This document shows, in pieces, positions 34,215 to 41,913 of a stretch of DNA of 54,159 nucleotides. The first letter of the stretch is position 1; each line of letters starts with the position of its first letter. The stretch comes from Mycolicibacterium parafortuitum (GTDB lineage: Bacteria; Actinomycetota; Actinomycetes; Mycobacteriales; Mycobacteriaceae), in the NCBI RefSeq assembly GCF_002086815.1, contig NZ_MVID01000037.1:1-54159 (forward strand). The letters run 5' to 3'. The translations under genes and the position numbers were made by a program. The notes beneath the pieces were generated by a model. That model saw only the letters and a program-made list of their open reading frames with translations. It was not told the DNA's origin and ran no database searches.

Positions 34215-34973
34215 GTGTGGGAGATAGCGATCGTCATCCTGGCGGGGCTGGCGGCAGGTGGGATCAACGCCGTGGTGGGTTCGGGAACGTTGGTGACGTT
34301 TCCGGTGCTGATCGCGCTGGGTTATCCGCCGGTCGTCGCGACCATGAGCAACGCGATCGGCTTGGTCGCCGGCGGAGTCAGCGGAGCGTGGGGGTACCGC
34401 AAGGAGATCGCGGCTCAGAAGCACACCGTGATGGCCCTGCTCCCGGCCTCCGCACTGGGCGCGTTGACGGGCTCCTTCCTCCTCCTGGCGCTGCCCGACG
34501 ACACGTTCGAGATCGTGGTCCCGGTACTGCTCGTCGCGGCACTGGGTCTCGTCATCGCGCAACCCCGCCTGCAGGCCTGGGTCGCGGCACGCCGAGCAGA
34601 CGCGGCGACGACGATCAGCCCGGGGCTCGTGGTCGCGGTGTATCTCGTCGGGGTGTACGGCGGCTATTTCGCTGCCGCACAGGGCGTTCTGCTGATGGGT
34701 GTGCTGGGTGTGCTGCTGGCGCAGGATCTGCAGATGTCCAACGGGCTGAAGAACCTCCTCGTCGGCGTGGTCAACCTGCTCGCGGCCGCCGCCTACACCG
34801 TGATGGCGTTCGACCGGATCGCCTGGACGGTGGCCGCCTGCATCGCGCTGGGTGCGCTGGCGGGCGGCTGGCTGGGCGCGAAGTACGGCCGCCTGCTGAG
34901 CCCGGTGTGGCTGCGGGTGCTGATCGTCGTATTGGGGGTGACGGCGCTGGTCAGGATTCTGGTGAGCACCTGA
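34215..34973 (+). CDS. TauE/SafE-family membrane permease
   Basis: A 252-aa membrane protein with about eight hydrophobic segments, from the TauE/SafE (sulfite/organosulfonate exporter) family. It shows LAAGGINAVVGSGTLVTFPV, LGYPPVVATMSNAIGLVAGG and the second-half repeat GYFAAAQGVLLMGVLGVLLA. The GTG at 34215 is the first usable start after the M20 stop (4-nt gap). It closes the cluster and could export sulfite or another small anion produced by the pathway, which leans the substrate towards sulfur compounds (inference). Confidence 0.88.
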   Translation: MWEIAIVILAGLAAGGINAVVGSGTLVTFPVLIALGYPPVVATMSNAIGLVAGGVSGAWGYRKEIAAQKHTVMALLPASALGALTGSFLLLALPDDTFEIVVPVLLVAALGLVIAQPRLQAWVAARRADAATTISPGLVVAVYLVGVYGGYFAAAQGVLLMGVLGVLLAQDLQMSNGLKNLLVGVVNLLAAAAYTVMAFDRIAWTVAACIALGALAGGWLGAKYGRLLSPVWLRVLIVVLGVTALVRILVST

Positions 34974-35129
34974 CGCCGGCCACGCTGGTTGCCCAGGCAA
35001 GATCACCGCCGACCGCATATTGACACCACGCACACCAGGGGCGCACGCTTTATCCGACTTCATCGCGTCACCGAATCCCGACGGCGCGCAATACTTTTGC
35101 GCCCGGCCGACGCGGCCCCGCGCCGAGAA

Positions 35130-35144
35130 CTTGCGGGGGGCAAG
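35130..35144 (+). promoter_or_regulatory. 5-5-5 hairpin placing the G-run in its loop before the amine oxidase ATG
   Basis: CTTGC-GGGGG-GCAAG immediately precedes the ATG at 35147. The G-run that would serve as the ribosome site forms the loop, so the stem could modulate initiation. Confidence 0.35.
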
Positions 35145-35146
35145 TC

Positions 35147-36511
35147 ATGGTCGACGTGGATTTCTGCGTGGTGGGTGCGGGGTTCGCCGGTTTGACCGCC
35201 GCGCTGCGGCTCAAACAGGCCGGGCACTCGGTGACCGTGCTGGAGGCCCGGGACCGTGTCGGCGGCCGCACCTACACCGAAAACCGCAGCGACGGTTCGT
35301 GGCTCGACCGTGGCGGTGCGTGGATCGGGCCGGGCCAGGACCGCATCTACGCACTGATGGACGAGTTCGGCGTCCCGAGCTACAAACAGTTCGTCGACGG
35401 GGACGCGATGATGTTCCTCGACGGCCAGACCTACAAGTACCGCGGAACCGTCCCGCTGTCGCTGAGTCCGGTCGCCGTCGCCAACCTCGGCGTCGTCTTC
35501 GCCGAGCTCACCCAGATGTGCAAGTCGATCCCGCCGGATGCGCCGTGGACCGCGCCGAAGGCGCTCAGGTGGGATCGGCTGACGTGGGCGAAGTGGTTGG
35601 ACGCCAACACATTGTCGAAACCCGCGCGGCTGCTGCTGGAGTCCTCGGTCGCCGGTCTGTACACGTCGGCGGCTTCGGAGCTCTCGCTGCTGTTCTGCCT
35701 GTACCAGATGGCTGCCGCGGGCGGGCCGAGCTTCGTCCTCGGCGTCGAGGGCGCGGCCGAGGACGCCCGGCCGGTCGGTGGGATGGGCGCGATCTACCGC
35801 GCGGTGTCGGCCGAACTCGACGACGCCATCCTGCTGGCGCACCCGGTGCGCGGCATCACCCAGGACGACGCCGGGGTCACGGTGCGCTCGGACACCGCGG
35901 AGATCCGCGCGCGGCGGGTCATCGTGACCGTTCCGGTCGCGATCGCCTCCCACATCGTCTACGAGCCGATGCTGCCGGTCGACCGGGCGCTGCTGCACCA
36001 GCGGATGCCCAGCGGCGCGGTGTTCAAGATCGCGATGATCTTCGATGAGCCGTTCTGGCGGGCCGACCGGTTGTCGGGCCAGTCGTTCGCCCCGGGATCG
36101 GCGGCCACGCTGACCATCGACTCGTGCACCGAAGCAGGTACACCCGGCATCCTGACCGCGATCACCGAAGGTGCCGAAGCGCGTGCGCTGTGCCGGCTGG
36201 CCCCGGCGGATCGCCGGCAGGCCGTCCTCGCGGCGGTCGCCGAACGATTCGGGGACCGGGCCCGCTCCCCCGTCGACTACGTCGAGCACAACTGGTCCGT
36301 TGAGCGATACTCCGGCGGCGGGATGATCTCGCATGCCCCGCCGGGTGTTCTCACCGAGTTCGGGCCCGCGCTGCGCCGGCCGTGCGGGCGGATCCACTGG
36401 GCCGGCACCGAGTCGTCGGCGCAGATGTACGGCTTCATCGACGGCGCGGTGCGCAGCGGTGAGCGGGCCGCCGCCGAAGTCGTCGACCACGAGGCGCGGG
36501 CCCGGGTGTGA
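35147..36511 (+). CDS. flavin monoamine oxidase family protein
   Basis: A 454-aa FAD enzyme of the amine-oxidase family. The dinucleotide motif reads CVVGAGFAGLTAALRLKQAG, followed by VLEARDRVGGRTYTEN and a substrate-domain block GGAWIGPGQDRI. The C-terminal FAD segment IHWAGTESSAQMYGFIDGAV is typical of putrescine oxidase/MAO-like members such as mycobacterial AofH. It oxidises primary amines to aldehyde, ammonia and hydrogen peroxide. The ATG follows a G-rich hairpin loop. The length is normal. Confidence 0.9.
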   Translation: MVDVDFCVVGAGFAGLTAALRLKQAGHSVTVLEARDRVGGRTYTENRSDGSWLDRGGAWIGPGQDRIYALMDEFGVPSYKQFVDGDAMMFLDGQTYKYRGTVPLSLSPVAVANLGVVFAELTQMCKSIPPDAPWTAPKALRWDRLTWAKWLDANTLSKPARLLLESSVAGLYTSAASELSLLFCLYQMAAAGGPSFVLGVEGAAEDARPVGGMGAIYRAVSAELDDAILLAHPVRGITQDDAGVTVRSDTAEIRARRVIVTVPVAIASHIVYEPMLPVDRALLHQRMPSGAVFKIAMIFDEPFWRADRLSGQSFAPGSAATLTIDSCTEAGTPGILTAITEGAEARALCRLAPADRRQAVLAAVAERFGDRARSPVDYVEHNWSVERYSGGGMISHAPPGVLTEFGPALRRPCGRIHWAGTESSAQMYGFIDGAVRSGERAAAEVVDHEARARV

Positions 36512-36699
36512 CGCCGCACCCCGCCGGGTACGCCTCGGCCATGAAGACCGAAGCCTTGCCCCGCGCCAGCGCACCCGAGGAACCGCCGGAGCGCCTCGCC
36601 CCGACCGAGGTTCCCGAACGCCTCGTCCCCGACGACATCCCGGATTCCCCGCCCGGCCCGTCGCGCCCACCCGATCCGGGACCGCCGCAACGCACCTGA
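36508..36699 (+). CDS. possible small Pro/Glu-rich protein
   Basis: A GTG-start frame of 63 codons overlapping the amine oxidase stop by 4 nt (GTGA). An ATG at 36541 would give 52 residues. The product is low-complexity and acidic (EALPRASAPEEPPER and similar repeats) with no recognisable domain. GTGA overlap is the main argument for translation; composition alone could arise by chance in GC-rich DNA. Confidence 0.35.
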   Translation: MTPHPAGYASAMKTEALPRASAPEEPPERLAPTEVPERLVPDDIPDSPPGPSRPPDPGPPQRT

Positions 36700-36807
36700 G
36701 AGTTCTGCGCACCGCGGCCCCTGCTGCGCGGCTGGCGGTTTCGCCCGCGCGGTCCCGGGTAGTCGGCAGGTGCACCGACAACGTCACCGATGACCAGGAG
36801 GGCTGCC

Positions 36808-37719
36808 ATGCGCGCCGCGGTTCTGGAGGCTGTGGGAGGGCCGCCGACGGTCAGGGACTTCGACGAGCCGACCCGCGACGTCGTGCGGGTCAGCCTCGCC
36901 GGGTGCAATCCGGTCGACCTGGCGCTGGCGTCGGGCCAGTTGGGTGACCCCGTCATCCCCAGTGTGGTCGGCAAGGAGGGCGTCGGCCACACCGAAGACG
37001 GCACCCGGGTGTACTTCGACTCCCCGGTGCCGCCGTTCGGGTCGTGGGCCGAGCTGGCCCAGTTCGATCCAGATCTGGTTTTCGAGGTGCCCGACGCCGT
37101 CTCCGACGACATGGCCGTCGCCCTCGGCATCGCCGGTCTGGCGGCGTGGCTGCCGCTGACCCGGCACGCCGACGTATCGGCCGGGCAGTCGGTGCTGGTT
37201 CTCGGCGCCACCGGTGTCGTCGGCAACATCGCGATCCAGGCGGCCAAGATCCTTGGTGCCGGCCGGGTCGTCGGCGCCGGCCGCGACAAGGACGCGCTGC
37301 AGAAGGCGATGGACTTGGGCGCCGACGCGGTGGTCGAGCTCGGCGGTGACGACGATGCGGCTGCGCTGCGCGCCGAGGTCAAGGACGGCTACGACGTGGT
37401 CGTCGACATGGTCTACGGCGACCCGTTTTTGGCCGCGCTGGACGCGTCGGCGGTCGGGGCGACGTTGATCACCGTCGGCCAGGGCGCGGGCACACCGAAG
37501 ATCCCGTTCACCAAGCTGATGGGCCGCACCCATATCGGGCACATGAACAACCTGATGCCCGCCCGGGTGATGCGCCAGGCCTACCAGGAGCTGGTCGGGC
37601 TGGCGTCGGAGAACCGCATCAGCGTCGACACCACCCGCTACAGCCTCGACAACGCCGGAAAGGCCTGGCAGGCACAGCAGGACAGCCCGCACGTGAAGAT
37701 CGGGGTGAGCCCGGCGTGA
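36808..37719 (+). CDS. MDR-type zinc-free alcohol dehydrogenase/quinone oxidoreductase
   Basis: A 303-aa MDR-family reductase with the Rossmann motif VLVLGATGVVGNIAIQAAKI and a GroES-like first part. No catalytic or structural zinc cysteines are visible, as in quinone oxidoreductases. AGGAGGG lies before the ATG at 36808, which is preferred to the ATG at 36790. Substrate unknown. It is convergent with the alpha/beta hydrolase gene across a 94-nt gap. Confidence 0.88.
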   Translation: MRAAVLEAVGGPPTVRDFDEPTRDVVRVSLAGCNPVDLALASGQLGDPVIPSVVGKEGVGHTEDGTRVYFDSPVPPFGSWAELAQFDPDLVFEVPDAVSDDMAVALGIAGLAAWLPLTRHADVSAGQSVLVLGATGVVGNIAIQAAKILGAGRVVGAGRDKDALQKAMDLGADAVVELGGDDDAAALRAEVKDGYDVVVDMVYGDPFLAALDASAVGATLITVGQGAGTPKIPFTKLMGRTHIGHMNNLMPARVMRQAYQELVGLASENRISVDTTRYSLDNAGKAWQAQQDSPHVKIGVSPA

Positions 37720-37813
37720 GCACCTGTCCGGACTTCGCCACGATCGCGGCACGCTGACCGGCGGACCTGTTCCGCTGCGGCACAAAAGGATTGGGCGGAT
37801 GCGCCCCGGTCAC

Positions 37814-38560
37814 CTATGCGAGTGACTCCCAGAACTCCGTGAGTGCGGCCGCACCGCGCTGCGGGTCCTGAACCATCCACCAGTGTCCGAGGCCGTCGAG
37901 CACGGTGGTGCGGGCGCCGGCACGCTCGGCGGCGCGGCGGCGGTTGTCGTTCACCCCGACGTACGGATCCTCGGTGGCCAGCAGCGACAGCCCGGGCCGG
38001 GCCGCGGTGTTCTCCAGCGAGCGACCCGCGTCGGCCATCGCCGGCTGCGCCGCCGAACGGTACAGCGCGAGAATGGCTTTGCCCATGTCGTCGTTCTGGT
38101 GCTCGGCGATCGCGGCGGCGATGTCGTCCGGAATGCCAAGGGAGGACATCAATTCGGTGCGTGCCTCCAACCCGCCGCCCATCATGTCGGCGATCAGGTC
38201 CTCCCCGGCCCCCGGGGTCTGCCACACCTGCGCCATGTCGTGCCACACGTAGTCGGGGTCGAACAGGCCGATGACGTCGGTGGCCCAGCTGCGCACCAGT
38301 TCGGGCCGGTGCATCACCGCGTTGACGACGTGCCCGCCGCCCCAGTCGTGGCCGACCAGGTCGATGGGTCCGTCGATCTGTTCCAGGGCGTTCTCCAGCC
38401 AGTCCCGGTACTCCAGAAAGGTCGCGCCGAAGCCGTCGGGCAACGGCGCGCCGAACCCCGGCGGGGACAGCAGGACGACGTCGTCGCGTCCGAGCACCGC
38501 CGTCAGCGGCGCCCAGATCGCCTCGGTCTCAGGATTCCCATGCACGAACACGACCGTCAT
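37814..38560 (-). CDS. alpha/beta hydrolase with aspartate nucleophile
   Basis: A 248-aa alpha/beta hydrolase. HGNP forms the oxyanion hole at residues 7-10; the nucleophile elbow is GHDWGG with Asp72, and the His is His226 (GLGHWW), with Glu197/Asp198 as the likely acid. An Asp nucleophile with a Trp beside it is typical of epoxide hydrolases and haloalkane dehalogenases rather than esterases. It diverges from the nitronate monooxygenase-like gene across 26 nt. Confidence 0.88.
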   Translation of the reverse strand: MTVVFVHGNPETEAIWAPLTAVLGRDDVVLLSPPGFGAPLPDGFGATFLEYRDWLENALEQIDGPIDLVGHDWGGGHVVNAVMHRPELVRSWATDVIGLFDPDYVWHDMAQVWQTPGAGEDLIADMMGGGLEARTELMSSLGIPDDIAAAIAEHQNDDMGKAILALYRSAAQPAMADAGRSLENTAARPGLSLLATEDPYVGVNDNRRRAAERAGARTTVLDGLGHWWMVQDPQRGAAALTEFWESLA

Positions 38561-38586
38561 GGCCTCATCCTGGCACGGGGACGATA

Positions 38587-39555
38587 ATGGCCCGCGACAT
38601 GGACACGATATCGACCCGGTGGTCGTCGGCGATGGGGCTGGACGTCCCGATCGTCAACGCCCCGATGGGCGGCGCGGCCGGCGGCGCGCTGGCCGCGGCG
38701 GTCAGCAATGCCGGCGGCCTCGGTCTGATCGGCAACGGCAGTTCCAGCTCCGCCGCCTCGCTGGCCGCGCAGTTGGAGATCCTCGGAACCCTCAACCGTC
38801 CCTTCGGGATCGGCCTGATCGACTGGGTCATCGGCAAGGACCCGCAGATCCTGGACACCGCGCTGAACGCCCGCCCGGCGCTGCTGAGCGTCAGCTTCGG
38901 CGCGGACTACGACTGGGTGGCCCGCGCGCACGACGCCGGCTGCGTGACCGCGACTCAGGTCGCCGACGTGGACTCCGCGCTGCGCGCCGTCGACGCCGGT
39001 GTCGAGGTGCTCGTCGCCCGCGGCGCCGAGGCAGGCGGGCACGGCACCCCGGCGGTCGCGACGCTGCCGCTGCTGTCCGCGGTCCTCGACCGCGTACCGG
39101 TGCCGGTGCTGGCCGCCGGTGGCATCGCGTCGGGGCGGGCGCTGGCCGCGGTGCTGGCCGCCGGTGCGGCCGGCGCATGGATCGGGACGGCGTTCGCGGC
39201 GTGCGCCGAGTCGCTGCTGCCCGCGAAGGCCGGCGAGGCACTGGCCGCGGCCACCGCAGCCGACACCCTGAACACCCGGGTGTTCGACGCCGCACTCGGC
39301 TACCCGTGGCCCGCGCGCTTCCCCGAGCGGGTGCTGCGCAACGACTTCACCGACGCGTGGGACGGCCGCACCCCCGACGATCACGCCCGCGCGCAGCTGC
39401 GAGCCGCGATCGCCGCCGACGACTACCGGATCGCGCCGGTCAACGCCGGTCAGGGCGTCGACGACGTCACCGCCGGCGAGCCCGCGGCCGCCGTGATCGC
39501 CCGGCTGTGCGCCGACGCCCGCGCCCGTCTCGCGACACCGCCACCAGCGTCGTGA
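38587..39555 (+). CDS. nitronate monooxygenase (2-nitropropane dioxygenase) family protein
   Basis: A 322-aa FMN-dependent TIM-barrel protein of the nitronate monooxygenase/enoyl-reductase-like family. It shows IVNAPMGGAAGGALAAAVSN, LISFG-like LSVSFGADYDWV and RGAEAGGHG followed by VLAAGGIASGRALAAVLAAG, with a His in GGHG that is the usual active-site position. Such enzymes oxidise alkyl nitronates or act on related substrates. Start ATG as the first codon after the divergent gap. Confidence 0.88.
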   Translation: MARDMDTISTRWSSAMGLDVPIVNAPMGGAAGGALAAAVSNAGGLGLIGNGSSSSAASLAAQLEILGTLNRPFGIGLIDWVIGKDPQILDTALNARPALLSVSFGADYDWVARAHDAGCVTATQVADVDSALRAVDAGVEVLVARGAEAGGHGTPAVATLPLLSAVLDRVPVPVLAAGGIASGRALAAVLAAGAAGAWIGTAFAACAESLLPAKAGEALAAATAADTLNTRVFDAALGYPWPARFPERVLRNDFTDAWDGRTPDDHARAQLRAAIAADDYRIAPVNAGQGVDDVTAGEPAAAVIARLCADARARLATPPPAS

Positions 39556-39754
39556 TCTACGCCGCTGCGCTACCGTGGTGGCGGTCTCGCGAAACCCCAC
39601 AGCGCACTGCAATCCCGCTGGTCACACAGGTCACAGCTGGGCCGGGAAACCGCGCGACACTCCCCGACCGCAGACCGGCTATGTCGACGCGGTGGCCTAT
39701 GTTGGGGCCTCCGGCGACGGCACGAACCGCAGCGCACACGAGAACAGGAGCCAG

Positions 39755-41224
39755 GTGGACGACAACGCGACACTGTCAGCCGCCGACCTGCTCGACCTGA
39801 ACCGCGACCTGCAGGGTTCCCGCGCGATCCGGCTGCTGGCCACGACCAACCTGAGCCTGTACGCGACGCTGATGGAGCGCCACCTGGCCGACGGGGTGAT
39901 CCCGGAGACCGAGCTCGTCGTGCGCCTCGAACGCGACCTCGACGACCTCGGCGACCCGCAGCCGGGGCTGGCGCTGATCAAGTCGTGGGCCAGCCAGGGC
40001 TGGCTGCACCGCATCTTGGATGAACGGGGCACCGCTGGCGCCGCAGGCCGCAACGTCTGCTACCTGACCCAGGACGCCCGCCGCGCGCTGGACTTCCTGC
40101 GCGGTATGCGCCGGCAGGACACCATCGCCACCGGCGGCTCGATCAACGGCATCGCGTCGCGGCTCAAGCAGGTCGCGCTGAAGGTCGGCGGCGACCCGGC
40201 CCGCATCCGTAAGAGCATCGAGGCCGAGATCGAGGCGCTGCACCGCGAGCTCGACGAACTCGACAAGGGCGAGCGCCCGGCCCCGGATGTGACCGACGCC
40301 TACGACGAGGCCCGCGCGATCGCGATGCAGATGGAACGGCTGATCACCGACATCGGCCAGTACGGCACGATGATCGAGCAGGCCACCGCCGCGCTCGACG
40401 AGCCGATCGACAGCAACGTCGAGTACCGCGACCGGCAGCGCCAGATGTACGCCGACTACCAGGCCGCATGGGATTCACAGGGCCGCGACAGCCACCGCGC
40501 CTTCCTGCGGATGATCAACGACCCGGACCAGCGCGCCGAGTTCGAGGCGGACGTCGCCGCGGTCGCCGATGCGCTGCCCGCCCTGGACCCGGCGCTGCGC
40601 AAGGTGATGGCCGGGTTCTTCGAACTGGTCGGCCAGCAGATCGACGAGGTCGAACGCATCCAGCAGCGCTGCGCGCAGCGCGTCAAGCGGTTCACCGCGT
40701 TCGGCACGCTGGAGCAGAGCCGCGGGGTAGCACGCCAGCTCAACGAGGCGATCGGCGCGGCCCGCAATCTGCTCAAGTCCAGCCTGATCGACTCCCGGCT
40801 CGATCTCGAGCTGCCGCTGGCCCGGCATGCGATCAGCAGTGTCGGCGCGCTGAGCTTCAAGATCGGCGACCTGTCGAACCCGAAGCCCGCCAAGGCCGCC
40901 GACGGCGAGGTCGACCTGAGCACCTTCGCCGCGCTGACCACCCAGGTCGACGCGCCGGCGATGTCGGACATGCTCAACCGCGAGCTGCGCACCGGGCCGG
41001 TGCCGCTGGCCAAGGCCGTCGAAATGCTCGGCCAGTCGGGGCAGGGGGCGTACCTCGGGCACGTCATCGTGCTGTGGTCGTGGGCGCTCAAACAGCCCGG
41101 CGGCGACGCCGCGGCCGACGAGTCGGTGACGGTCCGGTTCCGCTCGCTCGACGGCACGGATCGCGAAATCGCGGTCCCCCATTTGATGTTTACCGAACCG
41201 ATCAGTGTTGGAGCCTCTGCGTGA
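39755..41224 (+). CDS. jetA: JetA/MksF-type kleisin of an SMC-like (Wadjet/MksBEF) complex
   Basis: A 489-aa protein matching the JetA (DUF3375, MksF-like kleisin) type. Helical segments with long charged stretches near residues 140-200 are consistent with coiled coil, and LLATTNLSLYATLMERHLAD is near the N-terminus. It closes the ring of the JetB-JetC complex. The GTG at 39755 has AGGAG 7 nt upstream; the open frame to 39575 is an upstream shadow. It overlaps jetB by 4 nt (GTGA). The three-gene order is that of Wadjet jetABC and of mycobacterial MksFEB loci. Confidence 0.9.
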   Translation: MDDNATLSAADLLDLNRDLQGSRAIRLLATTNLSLYATLMERHLADGVIPETELVVRLERDLDDLGDPQPGLALIKSWASQGWLHRILDERGTAGAAGRNVCYLTQDARRALDFLRGMRRQDTIATGGSINGIASRLKQVALKVGGDPARIRKSIEAEIEALHRELDELDKGERPAPDVTDAYDEARAIAMQMERLITDIGQYGTMIEQATAALDEPIDSNVEYRDRQRQMYADYQAAWDSQGRDSHRAFLRMINDPDQRAEFEADVAAVADALPALDPALRKVMAGFFELVGQQIDEVERIQQRCAQRVKRFTAFGTLEQSRGVARQLNEAIGAARNLLKSSLIDSRLDLELPLARHAISSVGALSFKIGDLSNPKPAKAADGEVDLSTFAALTTQVDAPAMSDMLNRELRTGPVPLAKAVEMLGQSGQGAYLGHVIVLWSWALKQPGGDAAADESVTVRFRSLDGTDREIAVPHLMFTEPISVGASA

Positions 41225-41913
41225 CGTCCACCGAACACGACGCCGATTTCGCGGCGTTCTCCGCGCTGCCGGAGGTCGACCAGACCGCCCGTCCGCCGCA
41301 CCACCGCCGACCGCGCTTCGACGGCGACGTCTCCGAGCTGCCCGACCGGGCCTGCTGGGCGTTGCAGCACCTGCTGACGCGGCGCTACATCAGCGCCGAG
41401 TCCGACGCCGACCTGTATTCGTGGGTGCTGGAGTACCGCAACGAGCTGTCGGTGCGGCTCTCCGAGCTCGACCTGATCCTGCGCGTGGTCGACGGCACTG
41501 AGGTCGCGTTCGTCGAGCAGGCCCGCTACGAATCCGCCAGGGGCGTCAAGCTTCTGCGCCGCGAGCCGCTCGGCACCTACGATTCGATCCTGGCGCTGCA
41601 CCTGGCGCAGATGATGCGCGCCGCCGGCGGGCAGAGCGTGCTGATCTCCCGCGAGGAGATGCACAACCTGTTCTCCGGGGTGCTCAACGACACCGACCGT
41701 GACGCGGTCACGTTCACCGGCCGCATCGACGCCGCGATCGCGCGGCTGACCGGCCTGGAGATCCTGCGCCGCAGCCGCGACGACGAGGACAGCTACACCA
41801 TTTCCCCCGTGATCACCGCGGTGATGACGGCCAGCGTGATCACCGAGTTGCAGCAGCAGTTCGAACTGCTGCTGGGCGGCACCACCCCGGAAGCAGAGAC
41901 CGAACTTGACTGA
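41221..41913 (+). CDS. jetB: JetB/MksE-type kleisin-associated subunit
   Basis: A 230-aa protein of the DUF4194 (JetB, MksE-like) type with a winged-helix style C-terminus: LLTRRYISAESDADLYSWVL, TYDSILALHLAQMMRAAGGQ, VLNDTDRDAVTFTGRIDAAI and a terminal ISPVITAVMTASVI. It bridges the kleisin and the ATPase heads in MukBEF-like complexes. GTG start overlapping jetA; jetC begins 8 nt before its stop. Strong gene order plus sequence support. Confidence 0.9.
   Translation: MTSTEHDADFAAFSALPEVDQTARPPHHRRPRFDGDVSELPDRACWALQHLLTRRYISAESDADLYSWVLEYRNELSVRLSELDLILRVVDGTEVAFVEQARYESARGVKLLRREPLGTYDSILALHLAQMMRAAGGQSVLISREEMHNLFSGVLNDTDRDAVTFTGRIDAAIARLTGLEILRRSRDDEDSYTISPVITAVMTASVITELQQQFELLLGGTTPEAETELD

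Noticed and set aside
37761..37775. GCGGA-CCTGT-TCCGC hairpin between convergent genes
   Set aside because: A five-bp stem with no U-tract on either strand is too weak to call a terminator.
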